Notes: generated from the letters alone by a model not told the origin. 64,000 nt of DNA from Mycolicibacterium fluoranthenivorans (GCF_011758805.1 NZ_JAANOW010000001.1:744001-808000), one strand, 5' to 3'; numbered from the stretch's first letter, positions 41,868 to 52,495 are shown. Translations and numbers: made by a program.

Positions 41868-43469
41868 ATGCGTGACCGGTTGATTCGATGGCTCGGCGCC
41901 CTGGCGGCGATGACGGCACTCACGGTCGCGCTGCTCGCCGGCGCGGTCACGGCCGCGGCCGACCCCGGATCGGAGCCGTCGGCGGGAAACGACAAGCCGG
42001 CCGCAGCGGGACAGCAGGACAGCCCGACGTCCACGTCGGATGAAGGCGTACAGCATCACCCGCGACCGGCCGGCGGCGGCGAGACACGCGGAGCGGCATC
42101 CGGGCACGATGGCGAACAGGCCCCGGAAGCCGAGAATTCCGGGACCGCGAAGAAGAAGGCCAGGGCAGCGCGCCGGAGTGTGGTCCGGAGTGTGGGCAAG
42201 GTGCAGCGCGACACCGCCAGCCGAGAGGACCACCCCGACGACCGGCCGACGCCACAGAAGCCCGCCGCCGCGGCGGCGGCCGTGGTGCAGAAACCCGCGG
42301 CGGTGGCCACGGTGCCGACGAGCACCGCCGCGGTCACCGAGAGTGCCGCCGACACGGTGCTGGCGCAGGCTGCTGCGCCGCGCCGCGCGACGCCGCTGGA
42401 TACTGTCGGTTCGGCGGTCCTCAGCGTCGTCATGGGACTCATCCAGTTCTTCGCCGGACCACCCGTGCTCCCTGCCGATGCCCACGTCACCGTGCGGACG
42501 TCGACGCTGCGTATCCCGGTCGCCGGCGGGCGTACCGTGACCGCCGATTGGTATTTCCCAGATACCGACGAACCACCCGCTCGCCTGATCTACCTGCAGC
42601 ACGGATTCGGTGCGGTCGGTTCGATGTACAGCCACACCGCTGCCGCCCTCGCGCAACGGACCCACAGCGTCGTGGTGGCGCCGACGATCACCTCGAACTT
42701 CCTCGCGTCCGACGGTGCCTGGCTGGCGGGCACCCCGATGCAACAGGCGGTCGCGGATCTGTTCGCCGGCAATCGCGATGCCCTGACGGCCAGCGCCTCC
42801 GCTGCGGCGGGACACGATGTCGTCCTACCCACCCGCTTTGCCCTGGTCGGTCATTCCGCCGGCGGCAGCCTGGTGATGGGCGCCGCGGCCGAGATGACCG
42901 AAAACGGTGCGATCGCCGACTTGACCGGAATCGTGCTGCTGGACTCGGTCGATATGAACGGCACGGTACCGCACGCGCTGTCCATCCTCACCGGCGCCAA
43001 TTACCGCCCTGTGATGGATATTTCGTCGGAGAGATACGTGTGGAACATGTTCGGCGCCGTCGGCGACGAACTCGAAGACGCCCGCCCGGGCCAGTTCAAC
43101 GGGGTGATGCTGACCGGTGGCCGCCACATCGACGGCCTCTACGGTGGCAACCCCGTCATCCAGGCCGCCGAATATCTGATCGCCGGGGTCTCGGCGCCGG
43201 AGAATGTGGCGGCAGTGCAGACGGTCGCGACCGGGTGGATCAATGATCTGTTCGCCGGTACCCGCGAGGGTTATTACCCAGCACCGCGTGAGACGATCGA
43301 TATCCCCACCGCCAACGGCACGGCCACCGCTGTGGGGTTGCCGTTCACCTCGACAACGCACATCCGGGCGACGCCGTGGGACCAGGTGTCCGACGTCATC
43401 CTGACCTGGATCGCGCGGGTGGCGCACTACGAATCGGACTCCGGATCAGTTGTGGCTCTTAAGGACTAG
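41868..43469 (+). CDS. Exported alpha/beta hydrolase with long disordered N-terminal segment
   Basis: 533 residues. A signal peptide (MRDRLIRWLGALAAMTALTV..., Ala-x-Ala site before ADPGSE) is followed by about 150 residues rich in Ala, Pro, Lys and Thr (presumably disordered or wall-associated). The hydrolase domain follows: YLQHGFGAVGSMYSHTAAAL, the nucleophile elbow GHSAGGS, and a C-terminal TTHIRATPWDQVSD with a candidate catalytic His. Substrate unknown; a lipase or esterase acting outside the membrane is likely. ATG 41868, AT-rich promoter upstream. Confidence 0.83.
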   Translation: MRDRLIRWLGALAAMTALTVALLAGAVTAAADPGSEPSAGNDKPAAAGQQDSPTSTSDEGVQHHPRPAGGGETRGAASGHDGEQAPEAENSGTAKKKARAARRSVVRSVGKVQRDTASREDHPDDRPTPQKPAAAAAAVVQKPAAVATVPTSTAAVTESAADTVLAQAAAPRRATPLDTVGSAVLSVVMGLIQFFAGPPVLPADAHVTVRTSTLRIPVAGGRTVTADWYFPDTDEPPARLIYLQHGFGAVGSMYSHTAAALAQRTHSVVVAPTITSNFLASDGAWLAGTPMQQAVADLFAGNRDALTASASAAAGHDVVLPTRFALVGHSAGGSLVMGAAAEMTENGAIADLTGIVLLDSVDMNGTVPHALSILTGANYRPVMDISSERYVWNMFGAVGDELEDARPGQFNGVMLTGGRHIDGLYGGNPVIQAAEYLIAGVSAPENVAAVQTVATGWINDLFAGTREGYYPAPRETIDIPTANGTATAVGLPFTSTTHIRATPWDQVSDVILTWIARVAHYESDSGSVVALKD

Positions 43470-43497
43470 CGGAAGGCCTGTGCACTAGCATTGCGGC

Positions 43498-44361
43498 ATG
43501 AGGCTGGACGGTCAGCAGTTGGCAGCCTATGCGGCGGTCATCGAGCTGGGCAGCTTCGATGCTGCGGCCACCCGCCTGCACGTCACCCCCTCCGCGGTCA
43601 GCCAGCGCATCAAAGCCCTTGAACAGCGGGTGGGACAGGTGCTTGTGGTTCGCGAAAAGCCCTGCCGTGCAACATCGGCGGGCGTCCCCTTGCTGCGCCT
43701 GGCCGCCCAGACCGCGCTCCTGGAAGCCGAGGCACTCGCCGAGACGGGTGCTGGACCGCAGGAACACGTCAGGGTCGCCATCGCAGTGAACGCGGATTCC
43801 ATGGCAACCTGGTTCACCGATGTCTTCGCCGGCCTGCCCGGCATTCTGTTCGATATCAGGATCGAGGACCAGGACCATTCGGCGCGACTGCTGCGCGAGG
43901 GTGAGGTGATGGGCGCCGTCACCACCGAGCGTGCGCCGGTGTCCGGTTGCCGGACGCGGCCGCTGGGTGTCATGCGTTATATCCCGGTGGCCACCCCTGC
44001 CTACATCGACCGGCACCTGCCCGACGGATTCACCGCAAAATCGGCCGTCCAGGCTCCGTCGCTGGCCTGGAATCGCGATGATGCCCTGCAGGACAACCTG
44101 ATACGCAAGGTGTTTCGCCGCGAGGTGCGTCGGCCGGTGCACTACATCCCGACGGCCGAGGGATTCCGGGCGGCGGTACAGGCGGGGCTGGGCTGGGGGA
44201 TGTATCCCGAACAGTTGATCGGACCGGAGTTCGTCCGGATCGCCGAGGTGCATCTCGATGTGCCGTTGTACTGGCAGTGCTGGAAGCTGGACAGCCCGGT
44301 GGTCGACACCGTGACCGACGCGGTGCGGGCCGCGGCCGAGCGCCTGGGCCGGCGCCGTTAG
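43498..44361 (+). CDS. lysG: ArgP/LysG-family LysR-type regulator
   Basis: 287 residues. N-terminal HTH (LAAYAAVIELGSFDAAATRLHVTPSAVSQRIKALEQRVGQVLVVRE) and a type-2 periplasmic-binding effector domain. The pattern of the whole chain matches LysG/ArgP, which senses basic amino acids and controls the exporter LysE. No lysE-like gene lies next to it here: upstream is the exported hydrolase and downstream a TetR. Its target is therefore not visible in the window. ATG 43498. Confidence 0.85.
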   Translation: MRLDGQQLAAYAAVIELGSFDAAATRLHVTPSAVSQRIKALEQRVGQVLVVREKPCRATSAGVPLLRLAAQTALLEAEALAETGAGPQEHVRVAIAVNADSMATWFTDVFAGLPGILFDIRIEDQDHSARLLREGEVMGAVTTERAPVSGCRTRPLGVMRYIPVATPAYIDRHLPDGFTAKSAVQAPSLAWNRDDALQDNLIRKVFRREVRRPVHYIPTAEGFRAAVQAGLGWGMYPEQLIGPEFVRIAEVHLDVPLYWQCWKLDSPVVDTVTDAVRAAAERLGRRR

Positions 44362-44432
44362 GCGCTGCGTTATTCGGGCGTTGCGGCGCGCCGGGGTTCT
44401 ATGACGACTGTGATAACCGCAGCGTGAACTAT

Positions 44433-44452
44433 GCTATGACGACCGTTATAGC
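44433..44452. promoter_or_regulatory. 20-bp palindromic TetR operator
   Basis: GCTATGACG (44433-44441), AC, CGTTATAGC (44444-44452): eight of nine pairs match. It ends 10 bases before the GTG of the TetR gene. A similar half-preserved copy (TATGACGAC...GTGATA) lies about 33 bases upstream at 44400-44416, so two sites may bind one regulator. Confidence 0.65.
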
Positions 44453-44462
44453 GAGGAGTGTC

Positions 44463-45053
44463 GTGGCTGACAGCGCAGTGGATGCACGGATGCGCATGGT
44501 GGCGGGCGCGGCGGACATGATCGGGCGCCGCGGGGTGAACGCCACCAGCGTGCGGGAATTGGCGAAACACACCGGCGCCCCGCTGGGGTCCACCTACCAC
44601 TATTTCCCGGGCGGGAAGGGGCAGCTGGCGGCCGAGGCGGTCCGGTGGGCCGACGACCTCACCGCACGCATGCTGGCTCCGGCGATGGCTGCTGGGCCGA
44701 CCGAAGGCCTGGATGTGTTTCTCGGGATGTGGCGGAAGAAGTTGGTGGACAGTGACTTCCAAGCGGGATGCGTGGTTCTCGGCGTAGCGGTTGAGGCAAC
44801 GGCGGACGGGGAATCCGTGGCGCGCGACGCGGCGGTCTTCGCCTTCGGGAATTGGACATCGATCCTGGCCGGCGCGTTGCGGGAGCGCGATGTCGAACCT
44901 ACCCAGGCGTTGGGGACCGCGACACTGATCGTGGCCTCGGTGGAGGGAGCGGTGGCGATGTGCCGGGCTGAACGCACTACCCAACCGCTGGACACGGTGG
45001 GGCAGGAGCTGCACCGAGTCGTGCGGTCGGTGCTCGTCGAGGCCGCCGGATAG
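44463..45053 (+). CDS. TetR-family regulator (autoregulated)
   Basis: 196 residues from GTG 44463, chosen for GAGGAG five bases upstream; the ATG at 44436 lies inside the operator. HTH: GVNATSVRELAKHTGAPLGSTYHYFPGGKGQLAAEAV, the YHYFPGGK type seen in LmrA/YxaF-like TetR regulators. The C-terminal domain has one conserved Cys region (FQAGCVVLGVAVEA). No obvious partner gene is divergent; the palindromes in front indicate self-control. Confidence 0.87.
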   Translation: MADSAVDARMRMVAGAADMIGRRGVNATSVRELAKHTGAPLGSTYHYFPGGKGQLAAEAVRWADDLTARMLAPAMAAGPTEGLDVFLGMWRKKLVDSDFQAGCVVLGVAVEATADGESVARDAAVFAFGNWTSILAGALRERDVEPTQALGTATLIVASVEGAVAMCRAERTTQPLDTVGQELHRVVRSVLVEAAG

Positions 45054-45103
45054 AGACTTGCCCGAGGCGTCGCGGGTGTCGGTTCGGCGAGGGGCGGGCT
45101 GCC

Positions 45104-46810
<1,707 letters not shown>

Positions 46811-47458
46811 CTATTGCCCCTGGGTGGGCCGGCGATCCAACTTTGAGACGAAGACCGCGGCCTGGGTGCGCCGGTGCATACCGAGTTTGGCGAGCAGCCG
46901 CGACACATAGTTCTTCACGGTTTTCTCCGCCAAGAACATTCGGGCCGCGATCTGCTTGTTGGTCAGCCCTTCGCCCAGCAGGTCCAGCAGGACCCGTTCC
47001 TGATCGGTGAGCCCGGACAACGGGTCTGCCTGTTCGGCCGAGCCGCGCAGCTTGGCCATCAGTGCCGCGGCGGCCCGGTTGTCCAACAGCGAACGGCCGG
47101 CTCCGACTTCCTTGATGGCCTGGGCGAGCTCCATCCCCTTGATGTCCTTCACCACATAGCCGCTCGCGCCGGCCAGGATCGCGTCCAGCATCGCCTCGTC
47201 GGAGGTGAACGAGGTGAGCATCAGGCACCGGAGGTCTGGCAGCTGGGACAACAGCTCTCGGCACAGTTCGATTCCGTTGCCGTCCGGCAGACGGACGTCG
47301 AGGACCGCGACGTCGGGACGCAACGCGGGGATACGTGCCAAGGCCTCGGACACCGAGCCCGCCTCGCCGATCACGTCGAGCTCGGGGTCGGAGTCCAGCA
47401 GGTCGATCAGTCCGCGCCGCACCACCTCGTGGTCGTCGACAAGAAATACAGAGACCAT
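46811..47458 (-). CDS. dosR: DosR/DevR hypoxia response regulator
   Basis: 215 residues. Receiver domain with phospho-acceptor D54 ([10 protein letters not shown]) and K104 (YVVKDIKG), then a NarL/FixJ HTH ([44 protein letters not shown], about 145-190). The sequence follows M. tuberculosis DosR almost residue by residue. Activates genes carrying TTSGGGACTWWAGTCCCSAA boxes. ATG 47458 has GAAAGG upstream; the frame remains open far upstream through the repeat region, which is without meaning. The universal-stress-protein gene Rv3134c that precedes devR in tuberculosis is replaced by an Acg-like nitroreductase. Confidence 0.96.
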   Translation of the reverse strand: MVSVFLVDDHEVVRRGLIDLLDSDPELDVIGEAGSVSEALARIPALRPDVAVLDVRLPDGNGIELCRELLSQLPDLRCLMLTSFTSDEAMLDAILAGASGYVVKDIKGMELAQAIKEVGAGRSLLDNRAAAALMAKLRGSAEQADPLSGLTDQERVLLDLLGEGLTNKQIAARMFLAEKTVKNYVSRLLAKLGMHRRTQAAVFVSKLDRRPTQGQ

Positions 47459-47510
47459 GGGCAGACCTTTCGCGAGAGACCCTGTGGTCACCATAGTGGC
47501 GGCATGGGTG

Positions 47511-47598
47511 CTTCGGGGCGAGCGAAGCGACGGGAATGAAACTTCGGGGCGAGCGAAGCGACGGGAATGGTACTTCGGGGCGAGCGAAGCGGCTGGGT
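47511..47598. repeat. 31-bp tandem repeat, three copies, in the dosR leader
   Basis: Units begin at 47511, 47542 and 47573, each starting CTTCGGGGCGAGCGAAGC. The first two are nearly identical over 31 bases; the third diverges after about 18. Each unit contains a CTTCG/CGAAG arm pair that can form a small hairpin. The array fills most of the 143-base gap between the Acg-like gene and dosR. Confidence 0.85.
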
Positions 47599-47601
47599 TG
47601 A

Positions 47602-48591
47602 TCAGATCGCCACACGCAGCACGTCGTGCAGCGGCCGGCGCGGCGTCGGCGGCGGCACTTCCTCCAGCGGAGGGGCAATGCCCAGTCGCACCACCACCTG
47701 CGGCGAAGCGCGATGGACCAAGGCCGCGACGATGTCCCGGCTGGCGGGCACCTCGGTCAGATGGCTCAGCGTGCACGACGACAACCCGGCCATGGTGGCA
47801 TCCAGCAGCACCGCAGACAGCGCCTCGCCGGCGGCGAGGACACCCTCTCGGGTGTCGTCGGAAGCGGAGATGACCAGCAGCCGTGCCTGATCTTCGCCGA
47901 CGTCGAGCCGGCGTTCCCGATTGTGCGTGATGGGGAAGGTCCGGCCGACGTCGACGCGGTCGGCCTCCTGCGCCGATACCAGCGAGGTGTGGGGGATGCC
48001 GTCGTTGACCTCGTACGGCGAAGTCCACCAGGTGATCTCGTGGTGATATTCGGAATCGTAGAGCCGCAGGGCGTCGGTGAGGTGGGAGGCCTCGGCCAGG
48101 GTCTCCCGGTCGGCGGGGTCGATCACGTCGACGGCGCACCCGGAGGGGTTGGCCGTGCTGTCGACGGCGGTACGCAACGTCGGTTCGAAGGCATCCCAGT
48201 CCGGCGGTGCGGCGAACGGCAACCGGTCGGTGCGCCGGTGCAAGATGGCGTCGGCCCGCCGGCGCTGAGCGACGGTGACCTCGGCCAGCCTGCTCAGGCG
48301 GATGTCCGCGATGCGGTGATGGTCGTCGGGGTCGGGATAGCGATCGACGTGGCTGGCATAGCCTGCGGCCGCCATGGCCACCCGGAAATGATCCAGGGCG
48401 ACGCCGCAGCTGAGCAGGGCCTGCCGGCCGTCGGCATCGGAGGCGACCAGGTGGTCGGGATCGATGAACAGCGACACGGTGCCGGACTGGACCACCCACC
48501 GCCACGGCTGGCTGTTGTGATACGACGGGGCCCGGCAGGCAAGGCGGACAGCCTCCTCGATGACGGTGACAGGGAGCAGTGTCGTCGGCAT
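47602..48591 (-). CDS. Acg-like nitroreductase-family protein (DosR regulon type)
   Basis: 329 residues from ATG 48591. N-terminal [32 protein letters not shown] is the characteristic Acg (Rv2032/Rv3131) signature, with further [16 protein letters not shown] and C-terminal [28 protein letters not shown]-binding nitroreductase fold; Acg proteins are strongly DosR-induced and may sequester FMN. Same strand as dosRS and upstream of them, in the place occupied in tuberculosis by Rv3134c; Rv3131 is a close neighbour there. A DosR-like sequence precedes it. Alternative in-frame start at 48615. Confidence 0.88.
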   Translation of the reverse strand: MPTTLLPVTVIEEAVRLACRAPSYHNSQPWRWVVQSGTVSLFIDPDHLVASDADGRQALLSCGVALDHFRVAMAAAGYASHVDRYPDPDDHHRIADIRLSRLAEVTVAQRRRADAILHRRTDRLPFAAPPDWDAFEPTLRTAVDSTANPSGCAVDVIDPADRETLAEASHLTDALRLYDSEYHHEITWWTSPYEVNDGIPHTSLVSAQEADRVDVGRTFPITHNRERRLDVGEDQARLLVISASDDTREGVLAAGEALSAVLLDATMAGLSSCTLSHLTEVPASRDIVAALVHRASPQVVVRLGIAPPLEEVPPPTPRRPLHDVLRVAI

Positions 48592-48633
48592 CTCTCGATC
48601 CTGCTCCGCCGGCACGGCGCGCAGCAGGGCCAG

Positions 48634-48654
48634 AAGTCCTCAATTGCGGGACTT
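48634..48654. promoter_or_regulatory. Candidate DosR site between Acg-like and PPOX genes
   Basis: AAGTCC (48634-48639) and GGACTT (48649-48654) form an inverted repeat. The right part, GCGGGACTTT (48646-48655), matches the left half of the DosR consensus exactly; the other half is poorly preserved. It lies 43 bases from each divergent start, in the position expected for joint control. Confidence 0.5.
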
Positions 48655-48698
48655 TCAGCGCTATCGGGCGGCGGCCGGCGTCCATTAACGTGACCGCC

Positions 48699-49136
48699 AT
48701 GACGACTTCGGACGACTCGCCCATCACGGTGCTCAGCGCGGACGAGAGCTGGGATCTGCTGTCCTCGGTAACCTTGGGCCGGCTGGCGACCAGTGTCGGC
48801 GGACAGCCCGACGTGTTCCCGGTGAACTTCGTCGTCGCGCGGCGCCAGATCATCATCCGGACCGCGGAGGGCGCCAAGCTCACCGAGATCGTGCTCAACG
48901 ACCGGGTGGCATTGGAGGCCGACGACCACGGCCTGGAACACGCCTGGAGTGTGGTGGTCAAGGGGGTGGCCGAGGTGCTCGACACCGCGGCGGACATCGC
49001 CGCCGCCGACCGGGCCCAGGTGCTGCCGTGGACGGCCACCATCAAACAGCGCTATCTGAGGATCAACCCGGTCGAGATCAGCGGCCGCCGTTTTGTTTTC
49101 GGCACCGAACCGGAGTGGGGTTGCGGTCTGGGGTGA
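48699..49136 (+). CDS. PPOX-fold FMN/F420-binding protein of the DosR locus (Rv3129-like)
   Basis: 145 residues. Split barrel: [65 protein letters not shown]. The pattern [18 protein letters not shown] is that of the mycobacterial pyridoxamine-oxidase-like proteins in the DosR regulon; Rv3129 lies beside dosRS in tuberculosis. The function is unproven. ATG 48699, divergent from the Acg-like gene. Its last 59 bases overlap the convergent TetR gene. Confidence 0.85.
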   Translation: MTTSDDSPITVLSADESWDLLSSVTLGRLATSVGGQPDVFPVNFVVARRQIIIRTAEGAKLTEIVLNDRVALEADDHGLEHAWSVVVKGVAEVLDTAADIAAADRAQVLPWTATIKQRYLRINPVEISGRRFVFGTEPEWGCGLG

Positions 49137-49752
49137 GGCGCGACGCCTCCAGGTAGGCCACGATCGCGTTGGACAGGCCTCGACGGGCCTCATCGAGGTC
49201 GATATAGCTGCCGAGCTGCCGCTCCGAGGTGATGCCGCGCATCGCCCCGGGGATGAACAGCGCCACCTCCCGCACCCGGGCCGGGTCGACATCGAGATCG
49301 GCAAAAGCCTTCTGGCAGGCTTCGATCCAGGTCCGCTGCCAGGACGCCAATTCCGACGCGGTCTGCGGGAACAGTCGCTCGAGTTCGGCGCGGTCGCGGG
49401 GGAGTGCCGCACGCAGATTCTCGATGGCGCGGGAGTCCGTCGCGGTCAGCCCGTCGTACATGACGTCGAGGATGGCCGAGACGCGCACGGCGAGCGGGCC
49501 GTGCGGCGCGGCCCGGGACGGTAGTTCGCCGCGCCGTTCGGCGGTGAAGCGCAGCACCGCCGCCCACAGCCCGTCGATATCGCCGAATTGGTATTTCACC
49601 GTGCCCCAGGTGGCCCCGGCGTCCTTGGCGATCCGATTACCCGATACCGACCCCGGCTCGCCGGACGCCAACGCGTGCAGCGCTGCCTCCAGCATGCTTT
49701 CGCGGGACGCTGCGCCGCGCCGGTTGGTGCGGCGTTCGGCGGCTTCGGTCAT
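49078..49752 (-). CDS. TetR-family regulator divergent from a Rieske oxygenase
   Basis: 224 residues from ATG 49752, with a GTG just upstream at 49755. HTH: SVSGNRIAKDAGATWGTVKYQFGDIDGLWAAVL, an unusual GTVKYQFGD recognition helix. The C-terminal tail overlaps the end of the PPOX gene. Likely controls the divergent KshA-like gene through the palindrome at 49784-49803. Confidence 0.85.
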   Translation of the reverse strand: MTEAAERRTNRRGAASRESMLEAALHALASGEPGSVSGNRIAKDAGATWGTVKYQFGDIDGLWAAVLRFTAERRGELPSRAAPHGPLAVRVSAILDVMYDGLTATDSRAIENLRAALPRDRAELERLFPQTASELASWQRTWIEACQKAFADLDVDPARVREVALFIPGAMRGITSERQLGSYIDLDEARRGLSNAIVAYLEASRLTPDRNPTPVRCRKQNGGR

Positions 49753-49783
49753 CACGCGAATGCTACGCGATGGTTGACTTTGA

Positions 49784-49803
49784 TAGAACCCTCTGTGATT
49801 CTA
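49784..49803. promoter_or_regulatory. Palindrome TAGAA / TTCTA before the KshA-like gene
   Basis: Seven-base arms (TAGAACC / GATTCTA, one mismatch) around a 6-base core lie 6 bases before the oxygenase ATG. It fits a TetR operator. It does not match the KstR or KstR2 motifs. Confidence 0.45.
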
Positions 49804-49809
49804 GGGCTC

Positions 49810-50829
49810 ATGGCAAAACCGCCGCTATCCATGAAACCGACGGGCTGGTTCCAGGTTGCCTGGTCGGACCAGATCGGTGTGGGCGACGTACATGCGATGA
49901 AGTACTTCGGCACCGAAATGGTGGCCTGGCGTGCCGAATCGGGCCAGGTCACGGTGATGAACGCGTACTGCGAACACCTCGGCGCCCACCTCGGCTTCGG
50001 CGGCCACGTCGTCGGTGAGGTCATCCAGTGCCCGTTCCACGGCTGGCAATGGAACGCCGAAGGCCGCAACGTCTGCATCCCGTACGAACCACGTCCCAAC
50101 CGCGGTCGCCGTATGCGCACCTACCCGGTGGCCGAACTCAATCAGTCGATCTACATCTGGCATGACACCGAGGGACGCGAGCCCTTCTTCGACGTGCCCG
50201 ATGTGTTCGCCGCATTCGGGGACAGCAGCACCATCGCGGACTACTGGCCGCAACAGCGCCTGCACCGTGAAGCACTCGAGTTGCACCCGCAGTACGTCCT
50301 CGAAAACGGGGTCGACTTCGCACATTTCAAGTACGTGCATCAAACCCCGATCGTGCCGGTGTTCACCCGGCACGATTTTGCCGAGCCCACCTCGTATGTG
50401 GACTTCACCATCACGTTCGAAGGTGACGAGCAACAGTCGATAGACGATGTCCGCAGTGGCGTGGAGGCCATCAACGGCGGACTCGGCATCGCGGTGACCA
50501 AGAGTTGGGGGATGGTCGACAATCGCACCATCTCGGCCATCACGCCCGTCGACGACCGCACGTCCGACGTGCGCTTCATGGCCTACATCGGGCGGGTGCC
50601 CGGCAAGGATTCACCGAGGGCGGAGGCCAAGGCCGTCGCGTTCGGCGAGGAGATCATCCGTCAGTTCGCCCAGGACATCCACATCTGGAGTCACCAGCGC
50701 TATTCGGATCCGCCGGCGCTGTCGACCTCCGAATACGAGGGTTTCACGGCGATTCGCACGTGGGCCATGCAGTTCTATCCCGACGGCCGGGGCGGAAGCG
50801 CCGCGGACCTCGCACACCAGAAGGGTTGA
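49810..50829 (+). CDS. Rieske oxygenase, 3-ketosteroid 9-alpha-hydroxylase (KshA)-like
   Basis: 339 residues from ATG 49810; the longer frame has no homology. Rieske ligands are CEHLGAHLG (C54/H56) and CPFHGWQW (C74/H77). The mononuclear iron site is ENGVDFAHFKYVH (D..H....H). This order and size resemble KshA-type terminal oxygenases of steroid degradation, but KshA itself is about 380 residues and normally lies in a steroid regulon, so a different fused-ring or lipid substrate is likely. Followed 7 bases later by an NAD(P)-binding protein. Confidence 0.87.
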   Translation: MAKPPLSMKPTGWFQVAWSDQIGVGDVHAMKYFGTEMVAWRAESGQVTVMNAYCEHLGAHLGFGGHVVGEVIQCPFHGWQWNAEGRNVCIPYEPRPNRGRRMRTYPVAELNQSIYIWHDTEGREPFFDVPDVFAAFGDSSTIADYWPQQRLHREALELHPQYVLENGVDFAHFKYVHQTPIVPVFTRHDFAEPTSYVDFTITFEGDEQQSIDDVRSGVEAINGGLGIAVTKSWGMVDNRTISAITPVDDRTSDVRFMAYIGRVPGKDSPRAEAKAVAFGEEIIRQFAQDIHIWSHQRYSDPPALSTSEYEGFTAIRTWAMQFYPDGRGGSAADLAHQKG

Positions 50830-50836
50830 CAGGCAT

Positions 50837-51913
50837 ATGAATACACCGATCCGGGTATTCCAGGTGGCCACCGGCAACGTTGGCTCCGAGATGATCAAGC
50901 GGTACGCCGCGCAGTCCGAACTCGAACTCGTCGGCGTGCACTGCTACTCGCCCGAGAAGGTCGGACGGGACTCCGGTGAACTCGCGGGCGCAGCGCCGAA
51001 CGGGGTGATCGCCACCGGCACGATCGCCGAGATCATCGCGGCGAAGCCCGATGTGCTGACCTTTCACGGGGTGTTCCCCGATGAGGATCTGTATGTCCAG
51101 GTCCTGGAGGCGGGGATCGATATCGTCACCACCGCCGACTGGATCACCGGCCGGCACCGGGATACCAACCACCCGCACCCGTCCGGAAAGCCCGTCAGCC
51201 AAGTACTCGCCGAGGCGTGCGAGAAGGGTGGTGCCACGTTCTACGGCACCGGCATGAACCCCGGTCTGAACCAGATCCTCGGTGTGGTCTGCTCGGCCGA
51301 CGTCGCGGAGATCGAGAACGTCACCACCATCGAATCCGTCGACGTGTCCTGCCATCACAGTAAGGACACCTGGATCGAGGTGGGATACGGTCTGCCCGTT
51401 GATGATCCGTCGATTCCGGACAAGTTGCGCAAGTACACCGAGGTCTTCGCCGACAGCGTGCTGATGATGGCCGACTGCTTCGGACTCGAGCTCGACGAGG
51501 TCACGTTCAGCTACGAGCTCGGCGCATGCACCAAAGACGTCGACCTGGGCTGGTACGTGCTGCCGAAGGGTTCCCTGGGCGGCAACTACATCAAGTACCA
51601 GGGCATGGTCGACGGAGTGCCGCGGGTCGAGACGCATCTCGAATGGCAGATGACCCCGCATACGGATCCGAGTTGGGATATCAAGGGCTGCTACATTACT
51701 CAGATCAAGGGCGACCCGTGTGTCTACAACAAGCACATGATCTTCCCGAAACCGGGTGTGGACCTGTCGAACCCCGACAACTTCGCCTCGATCGGCATGA
51801 CGGTCACCGGTATGCCTGCGCTGCACGCCATCCGGTCCGTCGTCGCCGCTGCACCGGGGCTGCTCACCAGTGCGGACCTGCCCCTGCGCGGTTTCGCCGG
51901 CCGCTTCAAATAA
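50837..51913 (+). CDS. Dihydrodipicolinate-reductase-like NAD(P)-binding protein
   Basis: 358 residues. Rossmann start IRVFQVATGNVGSEMIKRYA, ADWITGRHRDTNHP, and GGATFYGTGMNPGLNQILGV. Same family as 15668-16738 (shared layout TGNVG, xWITG/xFITG, GxxPG) and again next to a TetR gene. Probable operon with the KshA-like oxygenase (7-base gap), which suggests a paired step on one substrate. The reaction is unknown. Confidence 0.83.
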   Translation: MNTPIRVFQVATGNVGSEMIKRYAAQSELELVGVHCYSPEKVGRDSGELAGAAPNGVIATGTIAEIIAAKPDVLTFHGVFPDEDLYVQVLEAGIDIVTTADWITGRHRDTNHPHPSGKPVSQVLAEACEKGGATFYGTGMNPGLNQILGVVCSADVAEIENVTTIESVDVSCHHSKDTWIEVGYGLPVDDPSIPDKLRKYTEVFADSVLMMADCFGLELDEVTFSYELGACTKDVDLGWYVLPKGSLGGNYIKYQGMVDGVPRVETHLEWQMTPHTDPSWDIKGCYITQIKGDPCVYNKHMIFPKPGVDLSNPDNFASIGMTVTGMPALHAIRSVVAAAPGLLTSADLPLRGFAGRFK

Positions 51914-51967
51914 CCTGGGGCGCAGGTCCGCTCCGGTGCCGAAGGTGGGCGCCGCGCTCAGCGGTGA

Positions 51968-52279
51968 TCACGGGCACTGGCCGTTGTTGACGCAGGTCGC
52001 CGCCGCGGTGGCTTTGTAGGTGGGTGCCGCGAGCGAGATGGCCGGCGTCGACGCGGGAATCTCAGCTGTCGCGGTCGAGCCGAGCTTCATGTTCCCGGTG
52101 GCGTTGATCGTCATGGCCGGCACCACGGGCGACGAATAGGTGCCGGTGGTCGAGGAATCCCCCGACCCGCCGGCGACGATGGTGGACGGCGCTGCGCTGC
52201 CGATGACGTCGATCAACAGGCCGACGGCGATCGCCCCGCCGCCGACCACTGCACACACTCGTTTCTGGAAATCCTGCAT
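51968..52279 (-). CDS. Small exported/membrane-anchored hypothetical protein
   Basis: 103 residues from ATG 52279 (AAGGAG upstream). A short charged start and hydrophobic segment (VCAVVGGGAIAVGLLIDVIG, about 8-27) form a signal anchor; the rest is Ser/Thr/Ala-rich, ending ATCVNNGQCP with two Cys that could form a disulfide. No family recognised. Converges with 50837-51913. Confidence 0.65.
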   Translation of the reverse strand: MQDFQKRVCAVVGGGAIAVGLLIDVIGSAAPSTIVAGGSGDSSTTGTYSSPVVPAMTINATGNMKLGSTATAEIPASTPAISLAAPTYKATAAATCVNNGQCP

Positions 52280-52495
52280 CTCCGCTCCTTCACACGATGC
52301 CGATGATGCAAGGATCAAGAGGGTTCCAGTACCCGGCATTCCCGGAAAATCGCTGCATCAGCAGGCTTTACGGATACTTGCAACCGACGGGCAGCGTTCG
52401 GGTTTCCCGCAGTGGCATCGCGGCCCCGGTCCCGCTCGCCGCTTCCGGTGACCTACTGATTAGCCTGTCAAAGGATCCCGGGTAAAGTGACACCG

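Noticed and set aside
47511..47598. CRISPR array
   Set aside because: Units are directly contiguous with no unique spacers, and no cas gene is present.
46811..49045. Long frame extending dosR upstream through the repeats and the nitroreductase gene
   Set aside because: It runs antisense or out of frame to conserved genes; dosR homology starts exactly at ATG 47458, with a ribosome site before it.
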